A stretch of DNA of 64,000 nt, taken from Selaginella tamariscina (lineage: Eukaryota > Streptophyta > Lycopodiopsida > Selaginellales > Selaginellaceae). Positions 1 through 10,974 of the stretch are shown here, one piece after another. A program made the position numbers and the translations under genes. Position 1 is the first letter of the stretch; the number at the start of each line of letters is the position of its first letter. The stretch spans positions 810,314 to 874,313 of the forward strand of contig PUQB01000020.1 of assembly GCA_003024785.1 (NCBI GenBank), in the 5' to 3' direction. The notes beneath the pieces were generated by a model. The model searched no databases, was not told the origin of the DNA, and saw nothing but the letters and a program-made list of their open reading frames with translations.

Positions 1-51
1 AGGGTTTGTAGTTACAATGGCGTATATATATTTGTACAATATACATGTATG

Positions 52-62
52 CATGTGTGTGT

Positions 63-142
<80 letters not shown>
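52..142. repeat. compound microsatellite (TG)n(TC)n(TA)n
   Basis: A run of TG, then a long TC tract interrupted once, then TA repeats. Simple sequence repeat read directly from the bases; no gene is visible around it. Confidence 0.95.
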
Positions 143-143
<1 letters not shown>

Positions 144-2104
144 TTATTTATTTTTAGCACACAGTGAAACTGACACATGTGTAAATGTGCAGAAAGGATG
201 TTGGCGATTGTTGTGACCGTCTTTGCCATAATGTGGTGGTTACCGTGAGCGTCACCAAGGTTCATCAAACACGCAGGATTACCATTGGTGTATGCTGTGT
301 TTTCGTGAATCGTGACCACGTTGATGTATGCAGCTCCTCTCTTATCATGGTAAACTAAGAAAATGTACATTTTTTATACATACACACACGCCGAGAGAGA
401 GCGTTATCATTACAATATACACATATATATATTTGCAACAATTTACTGTTTCAGATTGTGAGCAAGAGTGTAGAGTACATGCCTTTGCTGCTTCGGTGGC
501 AATGGTGCAGTGTGGACTGCCTATGGTGTGGCAAGACAAGTTTCAATCCCGCCTGTTCCTGCATACAATGGCACAAAAAAGAGAATATTTGAAAAGAAAT
601 AGAATATTTTATTAATGGTAAATTGTTCATGTACATGGAAATAATATAATATTAAAGAATCTTTCTGAAATGACAAGTTTTTTTATGACAACGACAACTT
701 TTTCCGGCGGTATTAGCTGCCGGAAAATATAAACATGTCCCTTCAAGTACATATTAACCTATTAGCGATTGACACATGGCAGAATGTTTTACTAGCGGCC
801 GGAAATTCACGGTTACATATGACATGCCATACCAATGGTACAATGACTAGTTTTTACAAAGGCCCCACTCCCCTTATTCCAAACTATTTAGTAACCCAGG
901 TGTTACGACACGGGGAAAAAGCCCTTAATGAAACAAAGATGTTTTCCATATTTACTTCTACCAGGTGAAATCTTGGTGGCCCCAAATAAAGTATATTTCT
1001 TTTTACATTATTGCATGTGATAACCATCAACATAAGTAATAAAAAATGTGAATAACGCATTCCCATTCGAGGTATAGATGATATGTCAGAACGGTGCATT
1101 TTCCTTAAATCATTACATACGTTTTCCTGTATTGGTTTGCGTGTTACTTCTACTTTTCATATTTTAAATTATTATTATTATTTTATAATTTTTAGTTTCT
1201 TATCTTTTGCAAATTGTTCTATTTAAGATATGAACATGTATGAATTATATAAAAAAATGTTCATCATTAAAAATAATTGATTTTTACATTAAAATTGGTT
1301 TGTTTCAAAAGAATCGTATTTACAAAAAATATAAAAGTTTAATGAATGTGAAAGGAAATAGTAATAAAATAGAGAATGTTAAGATATGTAATGTAATTAG
1401 AAGTTTTAGAACTAATACTTAATTTGTTCACAATAAATTAAAAATTAAAATAAATGATTGATATTATATATTACTGGTCAATAAAATGCTACGGTGGAAT
1501 GTAGAGTTTCTTTATGTACAATTGTTAATTGGTATAAATTTTGTAAAGATATTTATTATATTAATTTACAAAATAGTACTATTAAGATTAGAGGATCAAG
1601 AAAAATAATGAAATAAATCAAAGTAAGTTTAATAAACATTAATATAGTTAAGGTAAGAAAGTAGAGTGCCAATGAGTGTTTGATTGTATAAAAAGGGATT
1701 TAAAAAATATATTTATGTTATTAATAGTTGATAAAATTAAAGAGACACTTAATAATTTTATTTATCAGTATATTAAATAAAAAAGCATAATTAAGTAATT
1801 GTTAAAAGGGTTATAATTCAAAATGATTAGTTCAACTCAATTTGAACATTACATTGTAAAGTATTTTTTATTAATTTTAACATGAGTACATATAAACATA
1901 ATTATCTACATGGGGAGTTATTCAATGATTATTGCTAAGGTTTGGGAATATAGAATATATATATAACATCTATTTCAATAATACATGTGATATAGAAATT
2001 TTGTAGACGACATAAATGCATTTATAAAACTTTATAAATGCATTAATTTGTATATTCACAATGTATTAGCACTCATGTAAATAAATAAAGTTCAATTAAA
2101 CTGG
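143..2104. other. AT-rich intergenic DNA, no gene recognised
   Basis: The open frames here are short and have no recognisable protein motif. From about 1,140 onward the sequence is strongly AT-rich. A small perfect hairpin lies at 700-727 (9-bp arms TTTTCCGGC / GCCGGAAAA, 10-nt loop). Confidence 0.6.
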
Positions 2105-3150
2105 TATTTTGATCACCTAAGTAAAGATTATGGGATATGTGGGAAAGACCCAAGTGTAACTAGGTCATCATGATCAAAAACACCGATTGACCCTTTGCTT
2201 AGTTAGCTTAATAAGAGAGGGAAGGGTTGTGACATTTGGTATTGGAGTGGTCTTGGGTTTGATCCTTATCAAGAGTAAACTTGTATTGATGCACTTATCC
2301 TTATCTAACTAGACCCCTTGATTACATGTGTACAACCTCTCTACTTTCTTAAAAGGGTGGAGAGTGTCATAGTTTTAACCTAGTAAGTTAACTACATGGG
2401 TAGCAACTCTTGAGAGAGGCATCCACTTTTTTAAAAGGGTGGAGAGTGTCATAGTTCTAATCTAATGGTCATAACTTGAGAAAGTGGAGAGTGCTAACCT
2501 AGTGGGGAGAGTGTCATAGTTCTAACCTACTGGCCTTAACTAAACCCCTTGATCACATGTGTACAGCCTCTCCACTTTCTCAAAAAGGTGGAGAGTGTTA
2601 TAGTTCTAACCTAGTGAAGAGAGTGTCATAATTCTAACCTAATGGGTTGACCACTTGGGTAGCAACTCTTGAGTTTGTGAATGAGGGTAACCACTTTCTC
2701 AAAAGGGTGGAGAATGTCATAGTTATAACCTAGTGGTTGACCACCTGAGTAAAGATTGTGAGATATGTGAGAAATAGTCATGTGTCTTTAAGATTGCCTC
2801 TAGCATGTGATGTGAGCATCAGCCATGTAGTTGACATATAGATCGCCTATTGGAGAAAGGCATAGTAGCAACTTTTAAGTCCGTGGACTAGGGGATCCAT
2901 TTCTCAAAAGGGTGAGAGTGTCATAATTATAACCTGGTGAATTGACCACTTGGGTAAAGATTATGGGATATGTGAAAAAGACCCAAGCGTAACTGAGTTA
3001 TCATGATCGGGGCCTCTCATAAACATCAATTGGCCCTTTACCTAGTTGGCTTAAAGGAAGAGAAAAAAGGTGGATAGTGTCATAATTTTAACTTGGTGAC
3101 CCTTTCATAAACATTAATTGACTCTTTTCCTGGTTGGCTTAAGGGGAGAG
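2105..3150. repeat. degenerate tandem/interspersed repeat block
   Basis: A phrase of about 45 bp, containing AAAAGGGTGGAGAGTGTCAT followed by a GTTCTAACCTAGTGG-like stretch, recurs near 2,350, 2,435, 2,580, 2,700, 2,905 and 3,065. A second phrase (TTGACCACTTGGGTAAAGAT then a GGGATATGTG-like part) recurs near 2,115, 2,740 and 2,945. Spacing is irregular and copies differ by many substitutions. At about 2,243 there is a TTGGTATTGGAG stretch that loosely resembles the initiator-tRNA(Met) primer-binding site of plant retrotransposons (TGGTATCAGAGC), so the block may be retroelement-derived. That last point is inference. Confidence 0.7.
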
Positions 3151-4575
3151 AAAAAGTTATTACAATTAGGATAAAGTTGTGTTTCATTTTTAATTATTCA
3201 CTTTTTGGTGAGACATTTTATTCATAATTCTTACATTTCATCATTTACCAATCTAATCATTTAATTTTCACAATTATATAATCTAGCTACCCAAAGGTGT
3301 ATATATACATTATATATATAAATAGAGATTAATAATATGATTATTGTATAACATGGTTTATAGCCTTAAACTCTAACTAAAGAGTTTCATGTGATTAAGA
3401 AGTTATGAAAAGATTAAATATGGTGTAAGTAATGAGTCAATTTCTTTTAATATAGTAGTAAATTGAGATGGTCTTTGAATAATGTATTAATTAAGACATT
3501 AATATAAATATGCATGGACCAATGAGGATATTAACCAGTGACTATAAATAATGGTGATTAACATGTTGAAGTGTGTATCAAGTTGTTATATATGAACTTT
3601 ATAATGAATAAAAGTTTCTTTTTAATAGTTATAAAATATTGAAGGTACTAAGGTTTAAATAATGTTCAATTAGATATGAATGGTAGCTTAAGAAGAGCTT
3701 GCACTTGATGTTTAGAAGCTTGAGTAATTGTTCAAAACCTAAAAATAAATTTAACTCCATGATCATTGATGATGTCCTTTAGAAAGCCTTATAATTGAAG
3801 CACCTCTCGTAGCGGAATCTCCTCGTTAAATAAGCTGAATTTTTCGAACTAAAAAAATTAATAATGAAGTTCATGAAAATTGACTTTGAAAGGCCACTTA
3901 AGCAATAATGGTTGAAACAAGCCATATCAATGGCAAGAAACTTTGGCTAATAACACATGTGACAAGTTTAAACAAAGTCAACTATGTCCCTACGAAATTA
4001 AGGTCATTAGTAACTGCAAGTAATAAGTCAGGTGTTTTGTGAAAACTAAAATGTTTAATAATAATGATGTTATAATGAAACTATAACATCTAAAGATGAC
4101 AAAGACCATATGATATAAACAGGAGTTATTGAATAGAAGTCTATCTTAAACCTCAATTCGATCATAGTCACCAAGATTGTAACTAAAACTAAAACTTGAA
4201 ACTCAATCAAGAATAATGTGATTCAAGATATTATGGGAAAAGATGTCAACTGATAACATTGTGCGTACTATATTATCCAAAATGCTAAAATACACTTTAG
4301 AATTTGGAATGTAACATGCGCCTTCATGAATGGTTTGTCCATTTGTGTGAGTTTGGTGAGTGAGAATGTGATCTTAGAATAATTTTTAATAAACTTAAAG
4401 TAAAAAATAGTAAAATCAAGAAAGTAATGAACATCATAACAAATACGAAGCTTGTTAGTCCAACATAATTTTGACCTTAGATGGGTACATAAAAACATAA
4501 AAACACCTTTGTGCAAAATGATGTACATTAAAAATTCTATATGGACATGTTCAAAGTTATACTTTAGCTTGGAGT
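3151..4575. other. AT-rich DNA, probably decayed retroelement
   Basis: No gene recognised. The stretch lies downstream (in minus-strand sense) of the reverse-transcriptase remnant at 4.6 kb, so part of it may be the rest of that element, but I could not identify RNase H or integrase motifs. Confidence 0.4.
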
Positions 4576-4579
4576 AAAA

Positions 4580-4760
4580 CAAAACTTGTAAGACTTTGAC
4601 TCTCATACTCCATCAAGATTTTGGAAAATACTAAGACATCATCGAGGTAATGTAGAAACCATAAAAAATGTTGTTGGCCATGTGTTGGAAAATTATTCGT
4701 GAATTGGTGAGATTAAATGACATCATTGTATATTTAAAACATCCATACCATGTGCAAAAC
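4580..4760 (-). mobile_element. Ty3/gypsy reverse transcriptase remnant
   Basis: Read on the minus strand, the sequence encodes a stretch like MMSFNLTNSRIIFQHM, matching the MPFGLTNAPATFQ-type RT motif. After a frame change it gives LHYLDDVLVFSKILMEYE, whose YLDD box (4638-4649) is the reverse-transcriptase catalytic core. The frame changes, and stop codons occur on either side, so the element is dead. YLDD followed by VLVFSK is characteristic of plant Ty3/gypsy elements. LTRs were not firmly defined. Confidence 0.8.
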
Positions 4761-4907
4761 ACAGTTTTTTGGGTAGATCATGAGCCTTCTTGACAAGGAA
4801 TGGATTAGGCATCAACTAGCAATGCCATATGAACACCATCGTAAAGAGAAAAAACAAAGTGATGCATGAGCCAACATAAATTTGTAGGTGTAATTGCTTA
4901 GTTTTGA

Positions 4908-5180
4908 AGATGTTGTCATAAACTAGTACGCAAATATTAATGTTAATACCAAAATATGCTTTAAAATTTCTAAGCACATTCCATACATAAGAAGTTTACA
5001 CAATAAATACTATGTAATTGTTGTGTAAGCATTATCATCGTTCCAAATTTTGCCATACATATAGTTTATTATATTGTGCCATGTGTGCATTATGGCATAT
5101 GCCTTGGGATCTAATTATGTCATATTCAAATAGATAACCTAAGCTTCTCAAAATAATATATAAAAAAGTTTAGATCAAAA
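4908..5180 (+). repeat. left arm of a ~270-bp inverted repeat
   Basis: This segment, including CATACATATAGTTTATTATA and the nearby GTGCCATGTGTGCATTATGG, recurs as its reverse complement at 5,660-5,935. A related, more diverged copy in the same orientation as this arm lies at 48,210-48,600. The arms differ by scattered substitutions and small indels. Confidence 0.8.
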
Positions 5181-5659
5181 ACTAAGTGCTTTAACTCATA
5201 AGTGCTTGTGCCATCACCCAAACTTTGAGGGCCTACTTCATAATTGTCACACTTGTTATATAAATTCAATTCACTTATTATGTAAATTCATCTACTAACC
5301 TCATTACCTTTTTAACCTTCTTTATTCTACCACTCTTTAATATTGGTAAGTTGTAGTTTTCAATTCAACAACCTTTTATTCATTCTTCATTAGCTCTTGT
5401 TTTAAACTTGTGAATTGGTTGTGTAATCAATTAATTTAAAGAGCATGCAATTATAATCTTATTAAATTATCACTTTAACACAACAAGAACTTAATTGGAT
5501 TTTTAGGGATTATAATTTAAATATTCAAGGCCATGGAATATGAATTAAAATATTAAATCTTATTTATGAATTAAAAAAAATTAATAATTAAAAAATTAAT
5601 TAAATACAATATCAACTCATAACTTGTGTTGAATTATAAGGCTTTAATCTTTGACTTAA

Positions 5660-5935
5660 ACTTTCTTATATATTATTTTGAGGAGCTTAAGTTGTCCATT
5701 TGAATATGGAATAAGTAGATCCCAAATCGTATGCCATAATGCACACATGGCATAATATAATAAACTATATGTATAACAAAATTTAAAACAATGATAATGA
5801 TGACATAACAATTGCATAGTGTTTATTGTGTAAACTTATTATGTATGAAATATGCTTATAATATTTCAAAGCATATTTTGATATTAACATTAACATATTT
5901 GAGTGGTTTATGACAACAACATCTCTAGAACTAGG
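5660..5935 (-). repeat. right arm of the inverted repeat
   Basis: Reverse complement of 4,908-5,180, for example CCATAATGCACACATGGCAT then AATATAATAAACTATATGTA here. About 480 bp separate the arms. The pair is either a foldback-type element or two solo LTRs of one family inserted in opposite orientation. Confidence 0.8.
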
Positions 5936-5939
5936 GAAT

Positions 5940-7990
5940 ATGGGATAACCATTAAAGCCGTGGCTGCAGAGTTGTGATAGATTATGGGTGCAGCCGTGGA
6001 GTTGCAGATCATGGGCATGGGCGTGGTAGTGAGCATGGTTGTTCGAGTTTGGCTCCAGGGTTTTCAGCCGCAAAGGTACTACAAGTAGAAGTAGTAAAAG
6101 AGGATGTAGTGGTCCTAGCTAGCCAGCCAGGAGCAGCCGGCCAGGGTTGCCAAGAGTAGCCAACATGCAAGGTTTAGGAGCCATTGTTGAGCCAGTAGTA
6201 GCAGTCTTGAGTGGCCAACTGAAACAACATAAGAAGAGCAACAAAGTTAAGGTCGACTATATGATTTAATCTAGAAATTTCTCTATTGCTACTCAGAAGG
6301 ACTTCTAAGCACTGGGCAGACTCTTATAAATCCTCAAGTTTATGCAAGAAATTCAGATTTGTGGGAGAAAATAGTGTGGTGTTCTGTCATTATCAACTTC
6401 AAGTACACAAAACAAAGGGTATCAAAGAGCACATTAGGATTCACCACAGATGTACTCAATCGTTGCCATGGAGATTGGTCAAAACGATAATATAGGCAAT
6501 CCAACAATCACAATGAGAGAAATTTGCACAAAGAGGTACTCTCCGCTTTCAAAAATTTATTCAAAGCTCTTGAATAGTATCGAAACCCTTCAATATCTTT
6601 AGGTCACATGCTACAAAAATTTGTTCAAAGTTCTTGAGTAGTATCGAAACTTGTAATATCTTCATGTCACATGCTACAAGTCAGCAGCTGAACAAGTTCA
6701 ACCAAGTGCCAATTGAGATCCGGAGGAAAGCAATGATATTAATATAGTCTTAAACATTGGTGGCCCAAGAAAAGGGCGAGAAGAGTTCATGAATTAGCAA
6801 GTCTGCCTAATTCATGTAGCAGCCAAACACTCTTAGGAGATCCTCATGTAAAAATTGATTCAAATGTTCAAAAAGGATCTACATGAATAACAACAATAAA
6901 CTTAATCTAGTATTACATAAGGATTTCATGCATGCATGTTCAATAAATGCTTTCATGTTTTAAATTCGTGAGCTCCCGGCCGGATTATTTTTTAACTAAC
7001 CAACTACTATTTAACATAATTATAACTAATTAATTTTAAGTAATATTTTAGAATGCAACTTTTGCAGCACTTTGAGAATAAGTACTGATTATTTAGACAA
7101 TAGAAACTGAACTTTTAAGAATATATTCATGTAACCTGTGTGTTAGAACGGTTTACAAGTCTTAACCCTGACATTGTCATATAAATTGTTCATCCTATAC
7201 TTTGGGGCCTTTACATAAGGTAAATCTCATGTACATGGTTTATATAGGAGCATTCTTCATGTGCTATCTTTAGGAGATTTAAGCGTTTTTACAGGTATAT
7301 ATTTCAATCTTTACATCTGTATTTTTCTAATTCCAGTAGAGTTTTTCACGTTAAACAATTAAAACCCAATATATATATTGCATGAACATATTATACTATT
7401 ATTATTATTATTATTATTAATCAGGAATTAGCCTAGAACTCAACCAGATGCGAAAGGCCAAATGCCAGCATTATTATTATTCTTTGTACATTATAGTTAT
7501 TTTATAAATTTTTATATATCTACACATTAAATTGAAGAGATATATATATCACATGACATACAATAATTGATCATTTGTCCAGTTTCTTATGTCACAAACA
7601 ATCAGATACCAAAGATATAACATGTAAGTGTGAGATATCTCATTTGTCCGCAAGAAAACAGTCATTGTTTCCTGCAACATTACAATATACTCATGATAAA
7701 ATATAGTCGTACGATCTAGGTTTCCTGCCAGGGAACAACATGAAGCCTCCACCTAGAGTTTATGGACCACATTTGACTCATGCAAATCTGCTTCGATTCG
7801 TTTCTTGTCTATTTAATTCCCATACAATGTTTCCAACTATGATGTTGATATATAAGCTACACTTTTGCTAGCTTAATCTGTGTTTAAGGGCCTAGTACAA
7901 AGTAGTTAAATAACGAAGATAGATTTGTATATACTAAAAAAACATGGTATAGCTAAAGCTTTCTATAAATCAGTGAGTATTCTATTTCTT
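5940..7990. other. intergenic DNA, no gene recognised
   Basis: Short open frames only (for example a 61-codon frame at 5,974-6,159, rich in Gly, His and Val). None has a recognisable motif, splice context or homologue I can name. A short ATT repeat lies at about 7,399-7,419. Confidence 0.5.
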
Positions 7991-8011
7991 ATGTGTCTTC
8001 TATGATATATA

Positions 8012-8578
8012 ATGTGTCACACAACAATAGCCAAGAAAACTGTTTACAAAAAGCCAGTTCGATGGAGCAGAGTCTTCCGTTCCAATTTTTATACTCTTCA
8101 CTGTTGTAGTTATAGTGGTTTTCAAGTTTGTTTTGGCACCAGAATGTGCAGAGATAAATCTAATCATGTTGAAATTATACAGGTACTGTTTTTTTGGGTA
8201 TAAAACCTTGGTTTTGAATGCTTTATTTAACTTACAGGAACGTGAATTAAATGCTTCTATTATCACATTAAAGATGCACTTCAGTATATGGAATCCAAAC
8301 CTGATTGCGAGCTTCTACTATTACAACATCACATATACTCTTGAGTTTGAAGATAAGCCAGTTGATAAGTTGTGTTACCCAATGGATGCGTTGGGTATCT
8401 AGAAAGACAAAATCTCACTACAACACTACAACTGAAAAACAGTCTCATTGACGAGAACACGAGCATGATTAATCTTACAACACATGGAATATTACAGGGT
8501 ATGTTCATAAGTGGAAAACATTCAAGCATCACTTCTTACTTCAGAGTTCATGCCATGTCTTCATTTCATTTGTAGATA
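8012..8578 (+). pseudogene. LEA_2/NDR1-HIN1-like protein, decayed copy 1
   Basis: One frame gives a basic patch, then the hydrophobic segment VPIFILFTVVVIVVFKFVLA, i.e. a single N-terminal membrane anchor, then a region with FSIWNPNLIASFYYYNITY. The latter is the LEA_2 beta-strand signature (I-x-NPN then YYY). This is the layout of NHL proteins: a cytosolic basic tail, one membrane span and an extracellular LEA_2 domain. A possible intron is 8,182-8,238 (gt..ag). The basic patch reads better in the +2 frame (KKPVRWSRVFR), and a TAG at about 8,399 ends the domain early, so the gene is broken or mis-sequenced. It is a tandem paralogue of the copy at 9.1 kb. The NHL family is linked to pathogen response in plants; the role here is unknown. 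Confidence 0.6.
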
Positions 8579-8579
8579 A

Positions 8580-9116
8580 CTCTACTTCATATAAGTGTAC
8601 CATATAATCATGTTTAAAGTGTTTTTCACAATTAATCTCATAAAAGAGTTTCAAAACACAAACCATGGATTACTATTAGGATTACTATCGTCGTTGCCCC
8701 CAGCCGCCAAGAGCATGAGACAAATTTACGCTAGCACACCCTTACGTATGCAATCCTAGATCCGACGGCCCACCAAACTTGAATAGTATAATACGTGTTT
8801 AATCATGCATTATCTAGCTTTTAATTTATAGAATGATCATTCCAACTGCAAGGCTTAAAAGTCATATATATGCCCCACATATGTGAAATACGTTACAACT
8901 TACGGGTCGTTTTTGGAAAAGGAAATGTATCGTCAGTGACAAAGTGCAAACATAGAATGTATAGTTTCTTATAATAATCAATTATCTCATTAAATATCTT
9001 TAAGTGTAGGTTTCATCTTAGATAGGTAAGGTAGATAAGATTCAAAATACACAAGGCACCTAATATTTAGCTTTTCTCAGTATTTCAATACTCGTCGAGA
9101 TGTAAGTGATAAGTAA
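8580..9116. other. spacer between two LEA_2-like copies
   Basis: No gene seen. It contains GATCCGACGGCCCACC at about 8,759, related to the CCGTCGGAT motifs near the histone H4 gene. Confidence 0.4.
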
Positions 9117-9684
9117 GGATGCAGGATAAAATGGAACAACAAACAAAAACGAAGGAGGTCATTTTGGAAAAATTGGAAAATAATAGTTCCCTCGGTTGCT
9201 TTGCTTATAGTGATCATAGTTCTCATCATCGACCTTGCTCTTAAGCCAGAGCCAGCAGAGATAGAACACAATTGGGTGTCTCTTGAAGAGCTAAGTCGCA
9301 TAAATTCCTCCAATACAAATAATCCTTCTTATCTTCTTGCACTGAAGGTAACATTACGCATATCAAATCCAAATCTTCTGGGGAAATATGAATACTACGA
9401 TGCAAATCTTCGATGTTGGATATAAAAGGGAGATTAATTAGTGAGAGTGCAATTCCTGCTCGCAAGATAAAATGCCAAACAAGTGCAAATATCACAGCTC
9501 AAGTTCGTGGGGAAGCCTTCGAGGATGCACGGAACGACATTCTACACGTATATCTTGTTACCAATATGACGGGTTTGTGTCAAAGTGGCGCATTTTTGAG
9601 CACCACTATAGCTTGTCATGTAGGTGCGATGTGGAAGTCTCTCCTCTCAACAACACTCTTGGCCACTATTCATGTAAGCATTAA
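9117..9684 (+). pseudogene. LEA_2/NDR1-HIN1-like protein, decayed copy 2
   Basis: Frame one reads KRRRSFWKNWKIIVPSVALL followed by IVIIVLIIDLAL: a basic juxtamembrane tail and one membrane span. It continues with LALKVTLRISNPNLLGKYEY, the LEA_2 NPN strand. A second frame from 9,413 (ISESAIPARKIKCQTSANIT) and a third (CDVEVSPLNNTLGHYSCKH, ending at the stop at 9,684) complete the domain. The Cys-Asp-x-x-V-x-P-L-x(5)-Y-S-C ending is typical of the family. Two frameshifts (about 9,410-9,425 and 9,590-9,650) break it. The membrane-span frame has a stop at 9,114 and no upstream ATG, so a third shift near the start is likely (ATG at 9,131 lies in another frame). Same family as the copy 1 kb upstream. 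Confidence 0.7.
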
Positions 9685-9764
9685 GACAAACCAGGGGATA
9701 GGTAGATACATAGGCAGCTTTCATTCATATAAAATGTTCCTCGATATATGAAAACAATTTATTA

Positions 9765-10670
9765 AATATGTAAGAAAATACAGAGTATAAATACATATGC
9801 ATATTACTGGGTTTGAGAGTGGTGTTATTCACTAACACAAACGAGTGTGTGTGTGCCACATATAGGAGATATATAGTTTTATATATGTTTGCAAGACAAA
9901 GCTATACGGGGCACGTTGCACGTACATATAAATATATATAATTTGTTGAAATTAAAACGCCGTGTTAAGTTGAAACTCAAATCGAAACTCAAGTAAAACA
10001 TTTGGACAGACTAAATGTAGCAAATAGGCGACACGAGTACATTATGGGTTTACCCTTGATATGTTTGTATTTCAAATCCTTAAAAGTCAGCATTTTGACT
10101 TGTATGAGTGTATGTGCAAAAGGTATCATCTGTAAAACCTACTCAAGAGTATACTTTCTGGATGATATGTGCACGTGTTGGTTATCCGTGCTTACAAGAG
10201 TCTATGGTATAAATACACATGCACACACACACACATGTTGCATATAAAGGTCTTGTATATATTAATATGCCTATGATACTTTTAGTTAAACTTTATAAGA
10301 AATGTTATTCTACTAACTTATGTACTAAAGGTTGAATGGTTATGTTTGAATAATAAAGTATATTTTAGGAAATATGTATATAATTGTATTCTTGTATATT
10401 CTTTTATGTGTGTGTCTGTATAGTTACAATAAGCTCTGAAGCTGGATGTTTAATCATTTGATTAAAACATATTTTAAAATATACTACATTAATATCCATT
10501 ATAACTACTAGTGGTATACTTTAAAATTTAAAGTTAAAATAACTACTTAAGACATACTTTATATATGGCATCATCAATATTTAATCCTTCTTATTTTAAA
10601 TATAATTTATCCTCGATATTTTAAAAAATTATGATTATCATTCCAATTAAAAGATCTTGCATCGTCATTG
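9765..10670 (+). repeat. duplicated block, unit A
   Basis: It starts with AAATATGTAAGAAAATACAG and includes ATAGGAGATATATAGTTTTA, TTGCACGTACATATAAATAT, AAGCTCTGAAGCTGGATGT and AATTAAAAGATCTTGCATCG. The same landmarks recur in the same order in unit B (10,975-12,515). Confidence 0.75.
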
Positions 10671-10718
10671 ATTTTTAAATCCCTTATCTAAAAAGAAGAT
10701 TATTATTATATTTTGCGG

Positions 10719-10826
10719 TTACCATTCCAATTAAATACTTTAAACCGACCACGGTTACCATTCCAATTAAATACTTTAAACCGACCACGGTTACCATTCC
10801 GATTAAATACTTTAAACCGACCACGG
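10719..10826 (+). repeat. 36-bp tandem repeat, three copies
   Basis: Copies at 10,719-10,754, 10,755-10,790 and 10,791-10,826. Each starts TTACCATTCC and ends ACCGACCACGG. The third differs by a single A-to-G change. Confidence 0.97.
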
Positions 10827-10974
10827 AACCGTCATTGTTTAAACATGAATTTTTGACATGTTAGCTATATATGTCATAATTATCCATAAACTGCAAGTGT
10901 AACTAAAATTCTTATATTTAAACTACATGGTTTTGTTTAACAATTGTTTCAACACAGATATTAATACAAATTTA

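Noticed and set aside
2105..3150. CRISPR-like array
   Set aside because: Repeats are degenerate, irregularly spaced and lie in a eukaryotic plant genome.
5974..6159. Gly/Val-rich small protein
   Set aside because: No motif, no splice or promoter context, and low-complexity codons; not supportable as a gene.
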